Source: Desulfomonile tiedjei (lineage in GTDB: Bacteria; Desulfobacterota; Desulfomonilia; Desulfomonilales; Desulfomonilaceae). From it: a DNA stretch of 64,000 nt. The translations under genes and the position numbers were made by a program. The stretch lies in assembly GCA_016212925.1 (NCBI GenBank), contig JACRDF010000040.1, forward strand, positions 62,001 through 126,000, written 5' to 3'. Under the pieces are notes generated by a model. The model did not search any database, was not told the origin of the DNA, and worked only from the letters and a program-made list of their open reading frames with translations. The first letter of the stretch is position 1; each line of letters starts with the position of its first letter. Of this stretch, positions 7,626 to 16,826 are shown one piece after another.

Positions 7626-9617
7626 CTATCGCGGATCACCCGTCAGTATCCACCCTGCCCAAGCCGGCGGCCTTCCGCTGAAGGAAGAATCCAGGCCTGC
7701 CGGCATATCTTTGGCGTATTCAGCCAGGGCCTTATCCACAGGAACTTGCTCCGACAGCTTCTTCATCACGGCGAGCAAGAAAGGCTCTTCAGATCCCCAG
7801 TTCGCGTCGGAATAGTTCACCATGCCCGCTCGGACACCTGCGTAGATCATGGCAGTACCGAGCAAGAGCGGACCCTCGCCCACGGGGGTGTCTTTGTCCT
7901 GCACGTCGAACCACGATACAGGCATTATCAGCAACTTGGATCGGATAGGCGTTGAGAACAAAGCGTTTGCGCACAGGGTGCGCCGTCCCTGTTTGTCCGG
8001 CGAAAAGAAGAAACAAGGCTGCCGATCGGCTTCCACAGAGTCGGTCATTGCCAGCGGGACAGCCAGTAGAGCCACATCCTCTCGCGCGTCCCTGTTCTCC
8101 ATAAGGCGGTCCGCAGTCGCGGCCTGTGCAGCCTGCACATCGAATTTCTTAAACATCTTCTGTATGCGGACCACAATTTCCGACGGCTTCGGGTACACGG
8201 GATTGGTCAGAATGAGCCGCTCAATTCGCTCGCTCTCCGAGAGCTTTTCACGCTTCTTTTTTGACGGCGCTTGAGGTGAAGCCGTTTCTCGCATCTCTTC
8301 TTCCGGGATCCAAGGGATGGATTCATATACGAGTAACGTGCCTGGACTATTGGGCTTTCCTTGCTCGGAGTTCCAAGACCTCACAAATTGCAGCATATCA
8401 GCCGACGGTATCGTTGAGACCAGCCTGTCGCGGCCGAAAGGCCTGTCCTCCGAGTCAAGCATGACCGAGAACGGTAGGTACCAAAGGGACCTGTCCGGGA
8501 TCACGAACACGGTAGGTTTGTCGGTCGGCAGCGGGGGCAACTTCCCAAGCAAAGCCCTGTATATGCGTCTGCACGGTTCTTTCCAGGCATGTCCCATAAA
8601 AGTCGATTGAGCGCCGGAAGTGAATTCACGAAGCTTGTCCTGAAGATTAAACACCGTCCGGTCGATTTCCGGTCGATTGGCAGGGACCTGATGGTAAATG
8701 GCCTTCTCGTTGGTGATGATCCCGACCACTGTACGGTCCGAGAACATGTTGAAGTCGAGTATCATTTCGTCCTTGCCAAGAAGGTCCCGGCGGAGGTCAC
8801 CCAGGGGCATGGGGACTCCTTTGCGAAACATGGCATACCGAGGGGAACTTTTGTGCAGGGACTTCCGGACTTCTCCAAGCTTTGTCTTGAGCGCTTCTTC
8901 CGCATTCCGATTGGCCGCGCTCAGAGGGTCTTCTCGTAGTTCAGCGAGCTTTTTCAGAAGAATCGCTTCCTCTTTCAACAAGGTGGCGGGAACATCGAAG
9001 AAATTCAGGACAACGGCTTTTTTTAAGGCGAGGTTCCTCCGACAGATGCGCCTTTTTTCCATCAAATGGAAGATCCTTGCCGATTGATCTTCGGCCGGTT
9101 CCAGGTGCATGGGACCGAGGATCTTTGTGGCGAGTTCGTCGTACAAAGACAACCGCTGTTCCAGTTCCTTCAGCAGCGCGTGTCCGGGCGGAGCGTCATC
9201 CACCAGAGACTCTAAGTAGTCGATAGCGCTGCGGTATTTTATGGTGGCGTTGTCGGTCTCTCCGGCAAGATAAAGACGACGGGCTTCCTTGACCTCCCTG
9301 TCCAGTTTTTGCAGGATCGACGCACTCTCCGGTTCTTGGGTGGACTTGTCGGGGCTCGGTTCCCTGAAAAGCCAGTGGTACTTCTTTGCTTTGTCAGCCT
9401 CGCCAGCCGCGAGACGTTTTGTTGCCGTCCGATCCGATCCACCGACGGATTCCTGCTCAACAGGCTGTGCCAAGGTCACGCAGGTATAAAGCCAGGAAAC
9501 TGCCACCATTGCGATCATCAGTGGAAGTCGGCAGAACATGCAGCGACAAAATGGATTCGTTTTGCCTTCCTGATTTGTTGGGGGTTCGAGGTCCGTGATT
9601 GAGCTCTTAACCTTCAT
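7626..9617 (-). CDS. Secreted or membrane-anchored CHAT-like protein lacking the His/Cys dyad
   Basis: A 663-residue protein from ATG 9617 (12 bases after GGAG; an ATG at 9629 is an alternative). One hydrophobic segment near residues 25-45 suggests export or anchoring. Residues ~100-300 are helical, with TPR-like spacing. The C-terminal ~300 residues follow the CHAT caspase-fold plan: PTVFVIPDRSLWYLPFSVML, SADMLQF, GEGPLLLGTAMIYAGVRAG, and an ending PPAWAGWILTGDP. The dyad sites are replaced. The usual HLATHG position reads VALLAVPL (~515-522) and the usual LSACET position reads LLIMPVSWF (~562-570). It is therefore likely a non-catalytic pseudo-CHAT binding module. No operon partner is visible. 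Confidence 0.65.
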   Translation of the reverse strand: MKVKSSITDLEPPTNQEGKTNPFCRCMFCRLPLMIAMVAVSWLYTCVTLAQPVEQESVGGSDRTATKRLAAGEADKAKKYHWLFREPSPDKSTQEPESASILQKLDREVKEARRLYLAGETDNATIKYRSAIDYLESLVDDAPPGHALLKELEQRLSLYDELATKILGPMHLEPAEDQSARIFHLMEKRRICRRNLALKKAVVLNFFDVPATLLKEEAILLKKLAELREDPLSAANRNAEEALKTKLGEVRKSLHKSSPRYAMFRKGVPMPLGDLRRDLLGKDEMILDFNMFSDRTVVGIITNEKAIYHQVPANRPEIDRTVFNLQDKLREFTSGAQSTFMGHAWKEPCRRIYRALLGKLPPLPTDKPTVFVIPDRSLWYLPFSVMLDSEDRPFGRDRLVSTIPSADMLQFVRSWNSEQGKPNSPGTLLVYESIPWIPEEEMRETASPQAPSKKKREKLSESERIERLILTNPVYPKPSEIVVRIQKMFKKFDVQAAQAATADRLMENRDAREDVALLAVPLAMTDSVEADRQPCFFFSPDKQGRRTLCANALFSTPIRSKLLIMPVSWFDVQDKDTPVGEGPLLLGTAMIYAGVRAGMVNYSDANWGSEEPFLLAVMKKLSEQVPVDKALAEYAKDMPAGLDSSFSGRPPAWAGWILTGDPR

Positions 9618-9732
9618 TGGATCGGTCATCTCCAAGCACTGAGCCTGTCGGCTGTTCGGAGGCGGCAATGGGTCCTTGCTATCGTCCTATGGTGATGGGC
9701 ATCGAAAACGGCACTTCTCGGAAGGGCTTGCG

Positions 9733-9768
9733 CCGGTGTAAGGGCACGGCACGCCGTGCCCCTACCGG
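9733..9768. repeat. Intergenic family C palindrome
   Basis: A near-perfect palindrome centred on GGGCACGGCACGCCGTGCCC and bounded by CCGG..CCGG, in the gap between the CHAT-like and HD genes. The same core recurs at 30823-30846. Confidence 0.75.
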
Positions 9769-9840
9769 CTTAGATTCGCGGCATGTGCATGTCAATTCCG
9801 CGCAATTCCGATGCGTATCCGAAGAGATCGTCGCTCGCAT

Positions 9841-10440
9841 CTACTTCTCGCTCTCTTCGGTGCGATCCGCGTTGACCCACCACTCGTCTTCCTTCTCTTT
9901 GAACCACCATGCGGAGAAATCGGTGTTCAGAATGCTCCTGGCCAGGCGCTTGCCGTTATCGGTCCGAAGCCGTTTAATGGCAGCGGAAATCCATTCCGGC
10001 GAATACCTGTTCCCGAGATCCGCAAGCTCCTTTAGTTGAAGGATCATTTCCAGCTGGTCCGCGTCGTGAGCAGCCTCTGATTCGGGGGTTTTCCGATTGT
10101 TGAATTCATCTGCCAAATTGCGTATTTCTTCACCGAAAAACAGATCTGCCGTCATGTCCCGTGCAGCGGCATCCTCGTCGGCCTTCACGTACTTCTTGTT
10201 AACGTAATTCAAATCCCCGGTTCGCGCCTCGACCAGATCATGGAAGAGACACATCAGAACCACGCGTTCTGTCGCCAGGTCGCCGGAAACGCGACCTAAA
10301 ACGTACCCGATCACCGCACTTCGAAAGCTATGTTCGGCAACGGTTTCGCTGCCTGATCCCAGGAACTGAAATCCCGATCGAGGTGTGTGCTTCAGCATGC
10401 CAACCTCGAACAGGAAATTCGCTATGGCTTTTAAGTCCAC
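9841..10440 (-). CDS. HD-domain phosphohydrolase (YfbR-like)
   Basis: A 199-residue cytosolic HD protein. The metal ligands are visible in order: AEHSFRSAV (first His), LFHDLVEARTGD (HD pair near residue 67) and AAHDADQLEMI (last Asp). This is the arrangement of YfbR-type 5'-deoxynucleotidases and HDDC2-like proteins, which dephosphorylate nucleotides. The start is GTG 10440, preceded by AGAGAGG at a good spacing. It stands alone between repeat-filled gaps. Confidence 0.75.
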   Translation of the reverse strand: MDLKAIANFLFEVGMLKHTPRSGFQFLGSGSETVAEHSFRSAVIGYVLGRVSGDLATERVVLMCLFHDLVEARTGDLNYVNKKYVKADEDAAARDMTADLFFGEEIRNLADEFNNRKTPESEAAHDADQLEMILQLKELADLGNRYSPEWISAAIKRLRTDNGKRLARSILNTDFSAWWFKEKEDEWWVNADRTEESEK

Positions 10441-10988
10441 TTTTTGCCTCTCTCAATATTCACGATCCTGGCTTCACTATCACGATTCCGCTTCGCTATC
10501 AAGGGTCATGCCCTCGTACCGGCCGCCACTAATTCGCGGATGGCAAAGGAATCTCATTGAGAGGCGGCAAGGTCGAAGCAATCTCCAGTGGTGGGACAGG
10601 CGTCCCGCCTGTCTACTGGAAAGACGGGAAAAATGAAACTGTCTCAGAATTCATCGGGTGCGGGGAATCGTGCCAGTCGGGCTGGCCCGGACGCCACTGC
10701 GTCCGGGTTCCGAAGGAACAAGAGGGACTGCTCGAAGTCACTCACCTATCCGATGGCCTCGGAGGACTATTTGCAGGCTGCAAATCACCTCCTGTCGCTG
10801 CGCGACCCGCTGGTGGGACCGGCATCTTGCCGGTCATCCCAATAGACAGGCTGGAAGCCCGTCCCACCACACCTCCGGGCCACCCGGCGTGATGGCTGTT
10901 GATGCCAGGCCATTCCCCCAATTCGCTTTCCGAAAGCTTTTGCTCTATAATCTCGAACTAGTGCGAATTCCGTGTATATGGGTGACCT
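10441..10988. repeat. Repeat-filled intergenic region with family B units
   Basis: No gene is supported in this 548-base gap. It holds a short family B hairpin at ~10589-10619 (GGTGGGACAGGCGTCCCGCCTGTC), preceded by an A-like GTCGAAGCAATC, and a second full B unit at 10812-10869. A TATAAT at 10946-10951, without a good -35 partner, may serve the methyltransferase gene downstream. Confidence 0.6.
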
Positions 10989-11837
10989 TTGGAGCCGGCA
11001 GCTGAGTTGATAACATCGTGTGATCTTTGCGGAAGCGAGGACCACGTTCTCCTTTTCGTGAAGGAAGGCTTTCGTCACGTGAGATGCCGCGGGTGCGGGC
11101 TTGTCTTTGTTAATCCAAGGCTGGCTGGACATTTGGAATCTCAGAGGCACTCCGGAACAGGAACTATGGGCGAAGACCAGTTGACCCCGGCTCAGATCAG
11201 GAGGTTGCAGAAGGAACTGGCTTCTGTAGAGCCTTTCAGACGGCTAAACCGCATTTTGGAAATCGGAGCGGGAAGGGGTTGGTTTCTATCGGAAGCGAGC
11301 AAGGCAGGATGGGAAACCTGGGCCGTCGAAATAAACAATGAAGCCGTAGAGCATCTCCGGGCCAAAGGCATCGCACAAATATTAGTTGAACCTGCTGAAG
11401 AGTTTCATGCCGAGCCCGAATCCGTGGATGCTGTAAGAATCTGGGACGTTATCGAGCACCTTCCGTCCCCAAAAAAGGCCATGACCAGGATTTACAGCGT
11501 ATTGAGGCCGAGCGGACTTTTGCGCCTGTCCACAACGAACTTCGCTTCTTTGTCCCGCTGGGTCAATGGCCCCGAATGGGTTTACCTTAACGGCGCGGAC
11601 CACATTTTTCTTTTTGAACCCGCCACCATAACTCATCTTTTGGAGAAAACAGGTTTTTCGGACGTTCGCATCAGAACAAGATCCTTCAACATGAGGAGAA
11701 AACTCTACCATCCCGAAAGAGAACTACCCACCACCATTCCTCCCTTGGTTCCCTTCAGGAAGCTGATCGACGAAACCGTACGCTTCACCAAGTACGGACA
11801 CCAAATGATCGTCACCGCCACAAAGCCGGAGCGGTGA
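10989..11837 (+). CDS. SAM-dependent methyltransferase with N-terminal zinc knuckles
   Basis: A 282-residue class I methyltransferase. Two CxxC pairs open the protein (CDLCGSEDHV and CRGCGLVFVNPR), an arrangement common in sugar- or natural-product-modifying methyltransferases with a zinc-binding head. SAM-binding motif I is ILEIGAGRGWFL near residue 96. Motif II/III equivalents are VDAVRIWDVIEHLPSPKKAM and LRPSGLLRLSTTNF. The substrate is unknown. The start is uncertain: TTG 10989 gives the longest frame, and another TTG six codons later sits at a better distance from GGAG. It is convergent with the PilZ gene. Confidence 0.75.
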   Translation: MEPAAELITSCDLCGSEDHVLLFVKEGFRHVRCRGCGLVFVNPRLAGHLESQRHSGTGTMGEDQLTPAQIRRLQKELASVEPFRRLNRILEIGAGRGWFLSEASKAGWETWAVEINNEAVEHLRAKGIAQILVEPAEEFHAEPESVDAVRIWDVIEHLPSPKKAMTRIYSVLRPSGLLRLSTTNFASLSRWVNGPEWVYLNGADHIFLFEPATITHLLEKTGFSDVRIRTRSFNMRRKLYHPERELPTTIPPLVPFRKLIDETVRFTKYGHQMIVTATKPER

Positions 11838-11932
11838 CTAGTTTCGACGGAAAAACAATGTAACGTCTTGGCCAAGAGCCACATATGGTGGCCGGAAAAT
11901 TGGGAATCAAGTGGAAACACTCTTCGTCCGGG

Positions 11933-12871
11933 CTAGCCTTCGGCGCAGGCTCGAACCAATCTTTGGAGTTCCTTGTAATTCTTGGTCGTTCGATCGGTAA
12001 TCTGAAAACCGCAGAGGTAGCCACCCGACTCTTTTCGCTTCACCCAGCGACATTTCGCGATGAGAACCATTGAGTCAAAGCGTTGGCGACCGTAATGGTA
12101 TGCGGGGATCACGAGTGTAATTTCCACGCCTTTCTCGCAAGTCATTCCATCGACCGCGAAGCCTTCCTCAGTAATATCGACGAGCTTGCCTCTGTTCTCG
12201 CGGCGGATAGCGTCATGAATTGGGATTTGAAAGGGGACGGCGTGTCTTACTAAGCTGCGGTGTTCCGCGCCGGTGGCAGACTCTTCAGATACATCCACTT
12301 CCTCAAATCCATCGGCTTCCACAGCTTCATCGAATTCCTCCGCTTCATCGACTTCCTGGCAATAGAAAGAGTCAGACAAATCGATCAATTTTTTCAATTC
12401 CAGTGAATCGTTGGAGGAAAGTTCTCCTATTTCGAAACCGGCAAGGTGTTCGCCATCGGAAGGATCTCTGGCCGCCCACCGGCAGTACGCAAGAACTCTC
12501 AAACGACCGACATCGAAATACTCGTCAGCCGGAATGACTAGGGTTTTCAAGTCATTAACTCGTGCCCTAATGCCACGAGTTCCTATACCGTTTTCCGTGA
12601 GGTCCAGAACCGTACCCACGACCTGCGATTCATCTTCCGAGTAGACAGGCAAGACAAAGTCCACCGTGTGCCTGGAAGATCGGCGTTGGCCCTCGGATTG
12701 TTTGGAGGATTGTTGACGAACTCGGTCCAGGAGGTTGGCACTTGCCAGCTGTCTGAAGAGGTCCTCCAGTCCTTTGGGCGAGAGCTTGTACTTCTCCATC
12801 AGCGTCGAATCATCGACACCTTCCTTGATATCTGCAAGGACTTCCTTTACCCGTATTTCCCGTCCGGACAT
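11933..12871 (-). CDS. Protein with two PilZ (c-di-GMP-binding) domains
   Basis: A 312-residue cytosolic protein. Residues 1-50 form a short helical module (EVLADIKEGVDDSTLMEKYK..). Two PilZ units follow. The first begins RRSSRHTVDF and carries DLTENGIG; the second begins RSLVRHAVPF and carries DITEEGFA. RxxxR and (D/N)xSxxG are the two c-di-GMP contact motifs, and both copies keep the arginines, with T replacing S in the second motif. An acidic linker (~150-200) separates them. Likely a c-di-GMP effector; the output partner is not apparent. I chose ATG 12871 over the GTG immediately before it because the purine-rich ribosome site fits the ATG. Confidence 0.8.
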   Translation of the reverse strand: MSGREIRVKEVLADIKEGVDDSTLMEKYKLSPKGLEDLFRQLASANLLDRVRQQSSKQSEGQRRSSRHTVDFVLPVYSEDESQVVGTVLDLTENGIGTRGIRARVNDLKTLVIPADEYFDVGRLRVLAYCRWAARDPSDGEHLAGFEIGELSSNDSLELKKLIDLSDSFYCQEVDEAEEFDEAVEADGFEEVDVSEESATGAEHRSLVRHAVPFQIPIHDAIRRENRGKLVDITEEGFAVDGMTCEKGVEITLVIPAYHYGRQRFDSMVLIAKCRWVKRKESGGYLCGFQITDRTTKNYKELQRLVRACAEG

Positions 12872-12874
12872 CAC

Positions 12875-13349
12875 GTTCCCCCCAAGCTCATTTAAGGCTC
12901 TGCTTCAGTCGCGGATGCGGTAAAGAACCGAGCTACTTCTCGGAAGGATTATATGTGCTGTTTCAGGCAGATCAACAAAAAAAGGTGTTATAGTGCAACC
13001 ATCAGTTACCAGCGCGAGAGCACGGGTGGGCAAACCTTCACTTACGCGGGGGAATTGTCGGTTTCCTGTCATTGCGAGGAGTGAAGTGCCGCGGTTCGCG
13101 GGAAAGCAATCTCAGCTTCGGTAGGACCGGCATCCTGCCGGTCATTCAAATTTGCAGGCGAGACGCCTGTCCCATCAATGGAGATTGCTTCCCCCGCTTT
13201 TCAGCGGGGTCGCAATGACATGTTTCGCGCAAGTCGTCTCTTCCGCAAGACCGAATGGTTACACGGGTGTTTTTTCTTCTGTGGAGTGGACATCCTATTC
13301 CGTGTTATTATGAAGTTTTTCCCGAAATGAAGTCATCCGGCTAATAAGC
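12875..13349. repeat. Intergenic region with nested family A/B repeat
   Basis: No gene is supported. The main content is a composite at 13067-13220. It opens with TGTCATTGCGAGGAG and closes with GGGGTCGCAATGACA, forming the arms of an A unit. Between the arms sits a B-type unit (GGTAGGACCGGCATCC to GCCTGTCCCAT). Confidence 0.7.
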
Positions 13350-13380
13350 TTGACTTGATGGGATGTTTGTCATATTTAAT
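13350..13380 (+). promoter_or_regulatory. Possible promoter of the arg-lys block
   Basis: TTGACT at 13350-13355, then either TATTTA (17-base spacer) or TTTAAT (19-base spacer), in an AT-rich stretch 38 bases before argB. Neither option is perfect. No ArgR operator was recognised. Confidence 0.4.
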
Positions 13381-13417
13381 CAATATGTTGTTTAGATAAC
13401 TTGAAGCGAGTTATCAC

Positions 13418-14326
13418 ATGACGGAACAAATCGAAGCTCTCCACATCCCCCCCGCTCAGCGAGCCAGAATGCTCGTTGAGGCCCTCCCATACATAAGGGC
13501 GTTCCGGGGAAAGCGCATCGTGATCAAATACGGCGGCAGCGCCATGACCGACAGGCGCTTGAAGCGGGATTTTGCGGAAGATATAGCCCTTATCAGTTTC
13601 ATCGGCATGAAACCGATCATAGTTCATGGCGGCGGGCCTCAAATCGGCGAGCTTCTGAAAAAGATCGGAAAAGAGAGCCGTTTCGTGAAAGGCCTGCGAG
13701 TCACAGACCCCGAAACTATGGATGTTGTGGAGATGGTGCTGGTGGCTAAAGTGAACAAGGATGTGGTTTCTCTGATAAATTCTTATGGCGGGAAGGCTGT
13801 CGGCATCTCCGGCCGCGATGGCGGGCTGATCAGAGCCAAGAAAGCCAAACCCGCAAGATTGGCCGGAATAGACGAAGACCTCGGACTTGTGGGAGAGGTG
13901 GAAAAAATCAATCCCGAGTTGATCGCGTGTCTCGAAGAGAGCGGGTTTATCCCGGTGATAGCTCCCGTGGGAGCGGGACCTGATGAGAAGCCTTTCAACA
14001 TCAACGCCGACACCGCGGCAGGCGCTCTGTCAGCCGCGCTGCGAGCGGAGAAGTTCCTCTTGCTGACGGATGTTCCCGGTGTCTTGGACGAAAACGGGAG
14101 ATTGATCTCCAGTCTTTCTGAAGAAAAGGCTGAGGATCTGATGCGGACCGGCGTCGCGTCCGGAGGGATGATACCGAAGATCAAGTGCTGTCTTAGCGCT
14201 CTCAGGGGTGGAGTCCCAAAGGCACACGTCATTGACGGAAGAGTGCCCCACGCTCTGCTGCTGGAGATGTTGACGGATGAAGGAATCGGGACCGAAATCG
14301 TGCGCGACCTTGCTCCAGGGCTATAA
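13418..14326 (+). CDS. argB: Acetylglutamate kinase
   Basis: Phosphorylates N-acetyl-L-glutamate, the second step of arginine synthesis. The 302-residue protein shows the amino-acid-kinase motifs KYGGSAM near the N-terminus (ATP lysine), VHGGGPQIG (substrate glycines), AVGISGRDGGLI, and LLTDVPGVLDENG with MIPKIKC in the C-terminal half. The length and N-terminal extension are those of the hexameric, arginine-inhibited type (inference). First gene of argBDFGH; argC and argJ are not in this window. Confidence 0.96.
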   Translation: MTEQIEALHIPPAQRARMLVEALPYIRAFRGKRIVIKYGGSAMTDRRLKRDFAEDIALISFIGMKPIIVHGGGPQIGELLKKIGKESRFVKGLRVTDPETMDVVEMVLVAKVNKDVVSLINSYGGKAVGISGRDGGLIRAKKAKPARLAGIDEDLGLVGEVEKINPELIACLEESGFIPVIAPVGAGPDEKPFNINADTAAGALSAALRAEKFLLLTDVPGVLDENGRLISSLSEEKAEDLMRTGVASGGMIPKIKCCLSALRGGVPKAHVIDGRVPHALLLEMLTDEGIGTEIVRDLAPGL

Positions 14327-14424
14327 AATGATTTCAAAACCTGCGTGATTTTGGGAAAATCTCGTTATTTCTGTTGGAAGGTTTGGGACTTCACATAACT
14401 GACAAGGACCCCCAGGGAGTTGTT

Positions 14425-15624
14425 ATGGAATCGGACGATTTCATGGATATGAACAAGGAATACGTTTTCAATACTTACGGACGAGCGCCCATCATGCTGG
14501 TCCAAGGGACCGGATGCAGGGTGCGTGACAGTCTTGGCAGGGAATATCTGGATTTCGTAGCCGGCCTGGCAGCTTGTCCGCTGGGGCATGGACATCCGGG
14601 GCTCGCGGCTGCAATAGCCGAACAAGCTGCCAAGCTCATTCACGTATCCAATTTGTTTCACATAGAGCCACAGATTCTGCTGGCCAAGCTACTGACCGAG
14701 AACTCGTTCGCGGGCAAGGCGTTTTTCTGCAATTCGGGTGCAGAGGCTAATGAGGGAGCTATCAAGCTGGCCAGAAAGTACTTTCACGACCGAGGCCACC
14801 ACGAGCGATACCACATCGTGACCATGGAGAACTCGTTCCACGGCCGAACCCTGGCCACTTTGGCCGCCACCGGCCAGACCAAATACCGCAACGGGTTCGA
14901 GCCACACATGCCCGGATTTTCCCACGTGCCCTTCGGTGACATTAGGGCGCTCCAGGATGCCGTTTCGGACAGCACGGCAGCAGTGTTGATCGAGCCCATT
15001 CAGGGCGAAGGCGGAGTGCGAATGCCCCCTGAAGGCTACCTCGCGGAGGTGAGGGACCTGTGCAACCGGTTAGGGTGTCTGCTAATGTTTGATGAAGTCC
15101 AGACCGGTATGGGTCGTACCGGAAAGCTCTTTGCGTACGAGCACTTCGGCGTAGAGCCTGATGTCATGACCCTTGCCAAAGGAATAGCGGGGGGAGTTCC
15201 CATGGGTGCGCTCCTGGCAACGGATGAGGTTGCCCAAGCTTTTGTGCCGGGCACCCACGCGTCCACGTTTGGAGGTAATCCCCTGGCATGTGCTGCGGCC
15301 CTGGCTGTTGTGCGAGAAATCCTCTCGGAGGGGTTCCTGGCCAAAGTGCAGCGGAGAGGTGATTATCTGCGGTCCAGGCTTGAACAGTTGGCGTTGCGAC
15401 GCGACATCATTGCCGAGGTCCGCGGGGTAGGGCTGATGCAAGCCATTGACCTGAAAGTGCCGGGAGCGGATCTCTCTGTTAAGATGCGTGAGGCCGGCAT
15501 CCTGGTGAATTGCACGTCTGAGACGGTTCTGAGATTCTTGCCGCCGCTAATCGTCACCGAAGCGGAGATAGATGAAATGGTCGAGGTCTTGGATTCGGTA
15601 TTGAGCATGGAAGGGGGTAACTGA
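14425..15624 (+). CDS. argD: Acetylornithine aminotransferase
   Basis: PLP-dependent class III aminotransferase that converts N-acetylglutamate semialdehyde to N-acetylornithine. Motifs are FFCNSGAEANEGAIKLARK (cofactor phosphate), MENSFHGRTLATLAATGQ, LLMFDEVQTGMGRTG (cofactor aspartate) and TLAKGIAGGVPMGA (PLP lysine). Bacterial ArgD often doubles as succinyl-diaminopimelate aminotransferase, which would suit the lysA-dapA-dapB genes downstream. I start at ATG 14425 (399 residues), which has GGAG six bases before it. An upstream TTG at 14374 adds a non-homologous-looking leader. Confidence 0.94.
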   Translation: MESDDFMDMNKEYVFNTYGRAPIMLVQGTGCRVRDSLGREYLDFVAGLAACPLGHGHPGLAAAIAEQAAKLIHVSNLFHIEPQILLAKLLTENSFAGKAFFCNSGAEANEGAIKLARKYFHDRGHHERYHIVTMENSFHGRTLATLAATGQTKYRNGFEPHMPGFSHVPFGDIRALQDAVSDSTAAVLIEPIQGEGGVRMPPEGYLAEVRDLCNRLGCLLMFDEVQTGMGRTGKLFAYEHFGVEPDVMTLAKGIAGGVPMGALLATDEVAQAFVPGTHASTFGGNPLACAAALAVVREILSEGFLAKVQRRGDYLRSRLEQLALRRDIIAEVRGVGLMQAIDLKVPGADLSVKMREAGILVNCTSETVLRFLPPLIVTEAEIDEMVEVLDSVLSMEGGN

Positions 15625-15626
15625 GC

Positions 15627-16523
15627 GTGAAAGGGGTTCGTCACTTCCTGAGCCTTGAGGATTACTCTCGGGAAGAGATCTTTTCCTTGATCACTCGGTC
15701 TCAAGAGATGAAATGCGGGACACCCGGGCCGGGTCCTGCTATGCCGCTTCGAGGCCGTACTATAGGGATGATCTTTGAAAAGCCTTCCACGCGGACGAGA
15801 GTATCCTTTGATGTGGGCGTGCATCAATTGGGCGGCCATTCGGTCTTCATGAATCCGAGGGACATTCAGATCGGGCGAGGGGAACCGATACGCGATACCG
15901 CCAGAGTCCTTTCCCGGTACCTGGATGCTATAGTGATTCGAACTTTCGGCCATGATGTGCTCGAAAAGTTCGCGAAATGGGCGTCCGTGCCGGTGATCAA
16001 CGCTCTGTCGGACCTCCTGCATCCCTGCCAAGTCCTCGGGGACCTGTTTACGCTTCAGGAAGCGGGGCTCGATATCACGTCAATGAAGGCCGCTTGGATC
16101 GGAGACGGCAACAACATGGCCAATTCCTGGATCACCGCTGCCGAGAAGATTGGTTTTCAGCTCATTTTGGCCTGTCCGGACGGGTACGAGCCTGGCGTGA
16201 ATTACGCTATTCCAAATGTGTTTCTCACCCGTGACCCGCTGGAGGCGGCCGAAGGTGCGGACGTGGTTTCGACTGACGTGTGGGCATCCATGGGCCAGGA
16301 GGACGAGGTCGGTGTGAGGCGAGAGGTGTTCGCGGGGTTTCAGGTCAACCGGGAGTTGCTCAAAAACGCGTCTGAGGGCGCATATGTGCTGCACTGCCTG
16401 CCTGCGCATCGAGGGGAAGAAATCACAGACGAGGTCATGGAATCAGATCGCTCGCTCGTTTGGGAACAGGCCGAGAACAGGCTTCACGTGCAGAAGGCGA
16501 TATTGGAAATGCTGGTGGCCTAG
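15627..16523 (+). CDS. argF: Ornithine carbamoyltransferase
   Basis: Forms citrulline from ornithine and carbamoyl phosphate. The 298-residue protein has the carbamoyl-phosphate motif FEKPSTRTRVSF near residue 50, HPCQVLGDL (catalytic/CP contact) near 132, WIGDGNNMANSW (ornithine-binding loop) and HCLPAHRGEEI with the catalytic cysteine. GTG start at 15627, three bases after the argD stop, with AAGGGGG nine bases upstream. Confidence 0.96.
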   Translation: MKGVRHFLSLEDYSREEIFSLITRSQEMKCGTPGPGPAMPLRGRTIGMIFEKPSTRTRVSFDVGVHQLGGHSVFMNPRDIQIGRGEPIRDTARVLSRYLDAIVIRTFGHDVLEKFAKWASVPVINALSDLLHPCQVLGDLFTLQEAGLDITSMKAAWIGDGNNMANSWITAAEKIGFQLILACPDGYEPGVNYAIPNVFLTRDPLEAAEGADVVSTDVWASMGQEDEVGVRREVFAGFQVNRELLKNASEGAYVLHCLPAHRGEEITDEVMESDRSLVWEQAENRLHVQKAILEMLVA

Positions 16524-16580
16524 TACTCCGTTGCAGAACAGCGGTGCCATGACGGCTTGGCCACGGGAGACACAGAAATA

Positions 16581-16656
16581 GGTGGGACAGGCATCTTGCC
16601 TGTCGTGATTTTGAGATTTGGATCACCCAGTCGACAGGCGAGACGCCTGTCCCACC
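16581..16656. repeat. Intergenic family B unit
   Basis: GGTGGGACAGGCATCTTGCC at the left and AGGCGAGACGCCTGTCCCACC-type bases at the right give an inverted unit of ~76 bases in the argF-argG gap. Each arm also folds by itself. It is the only large interruption inside the arginine cluster and may end or attenuate the first transcript. Confidence 0.75.
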
Positions 16657-16826
16657 GCATGGCCTCGCTGCTGAGGGGCTTGTCTGCAGATTCGTCGGCC
16701 ATCATGTATGGCACCCGTTTCGAGGAAGTCATGTAATATAGGCTTGTTGCCACTGGCTGTGGTTATATTCTTAGGCAGTCCGACTTCAGGTTTGGTGGTC
16801 CTTGCGGGTCACAAAGTGGAGGATTC

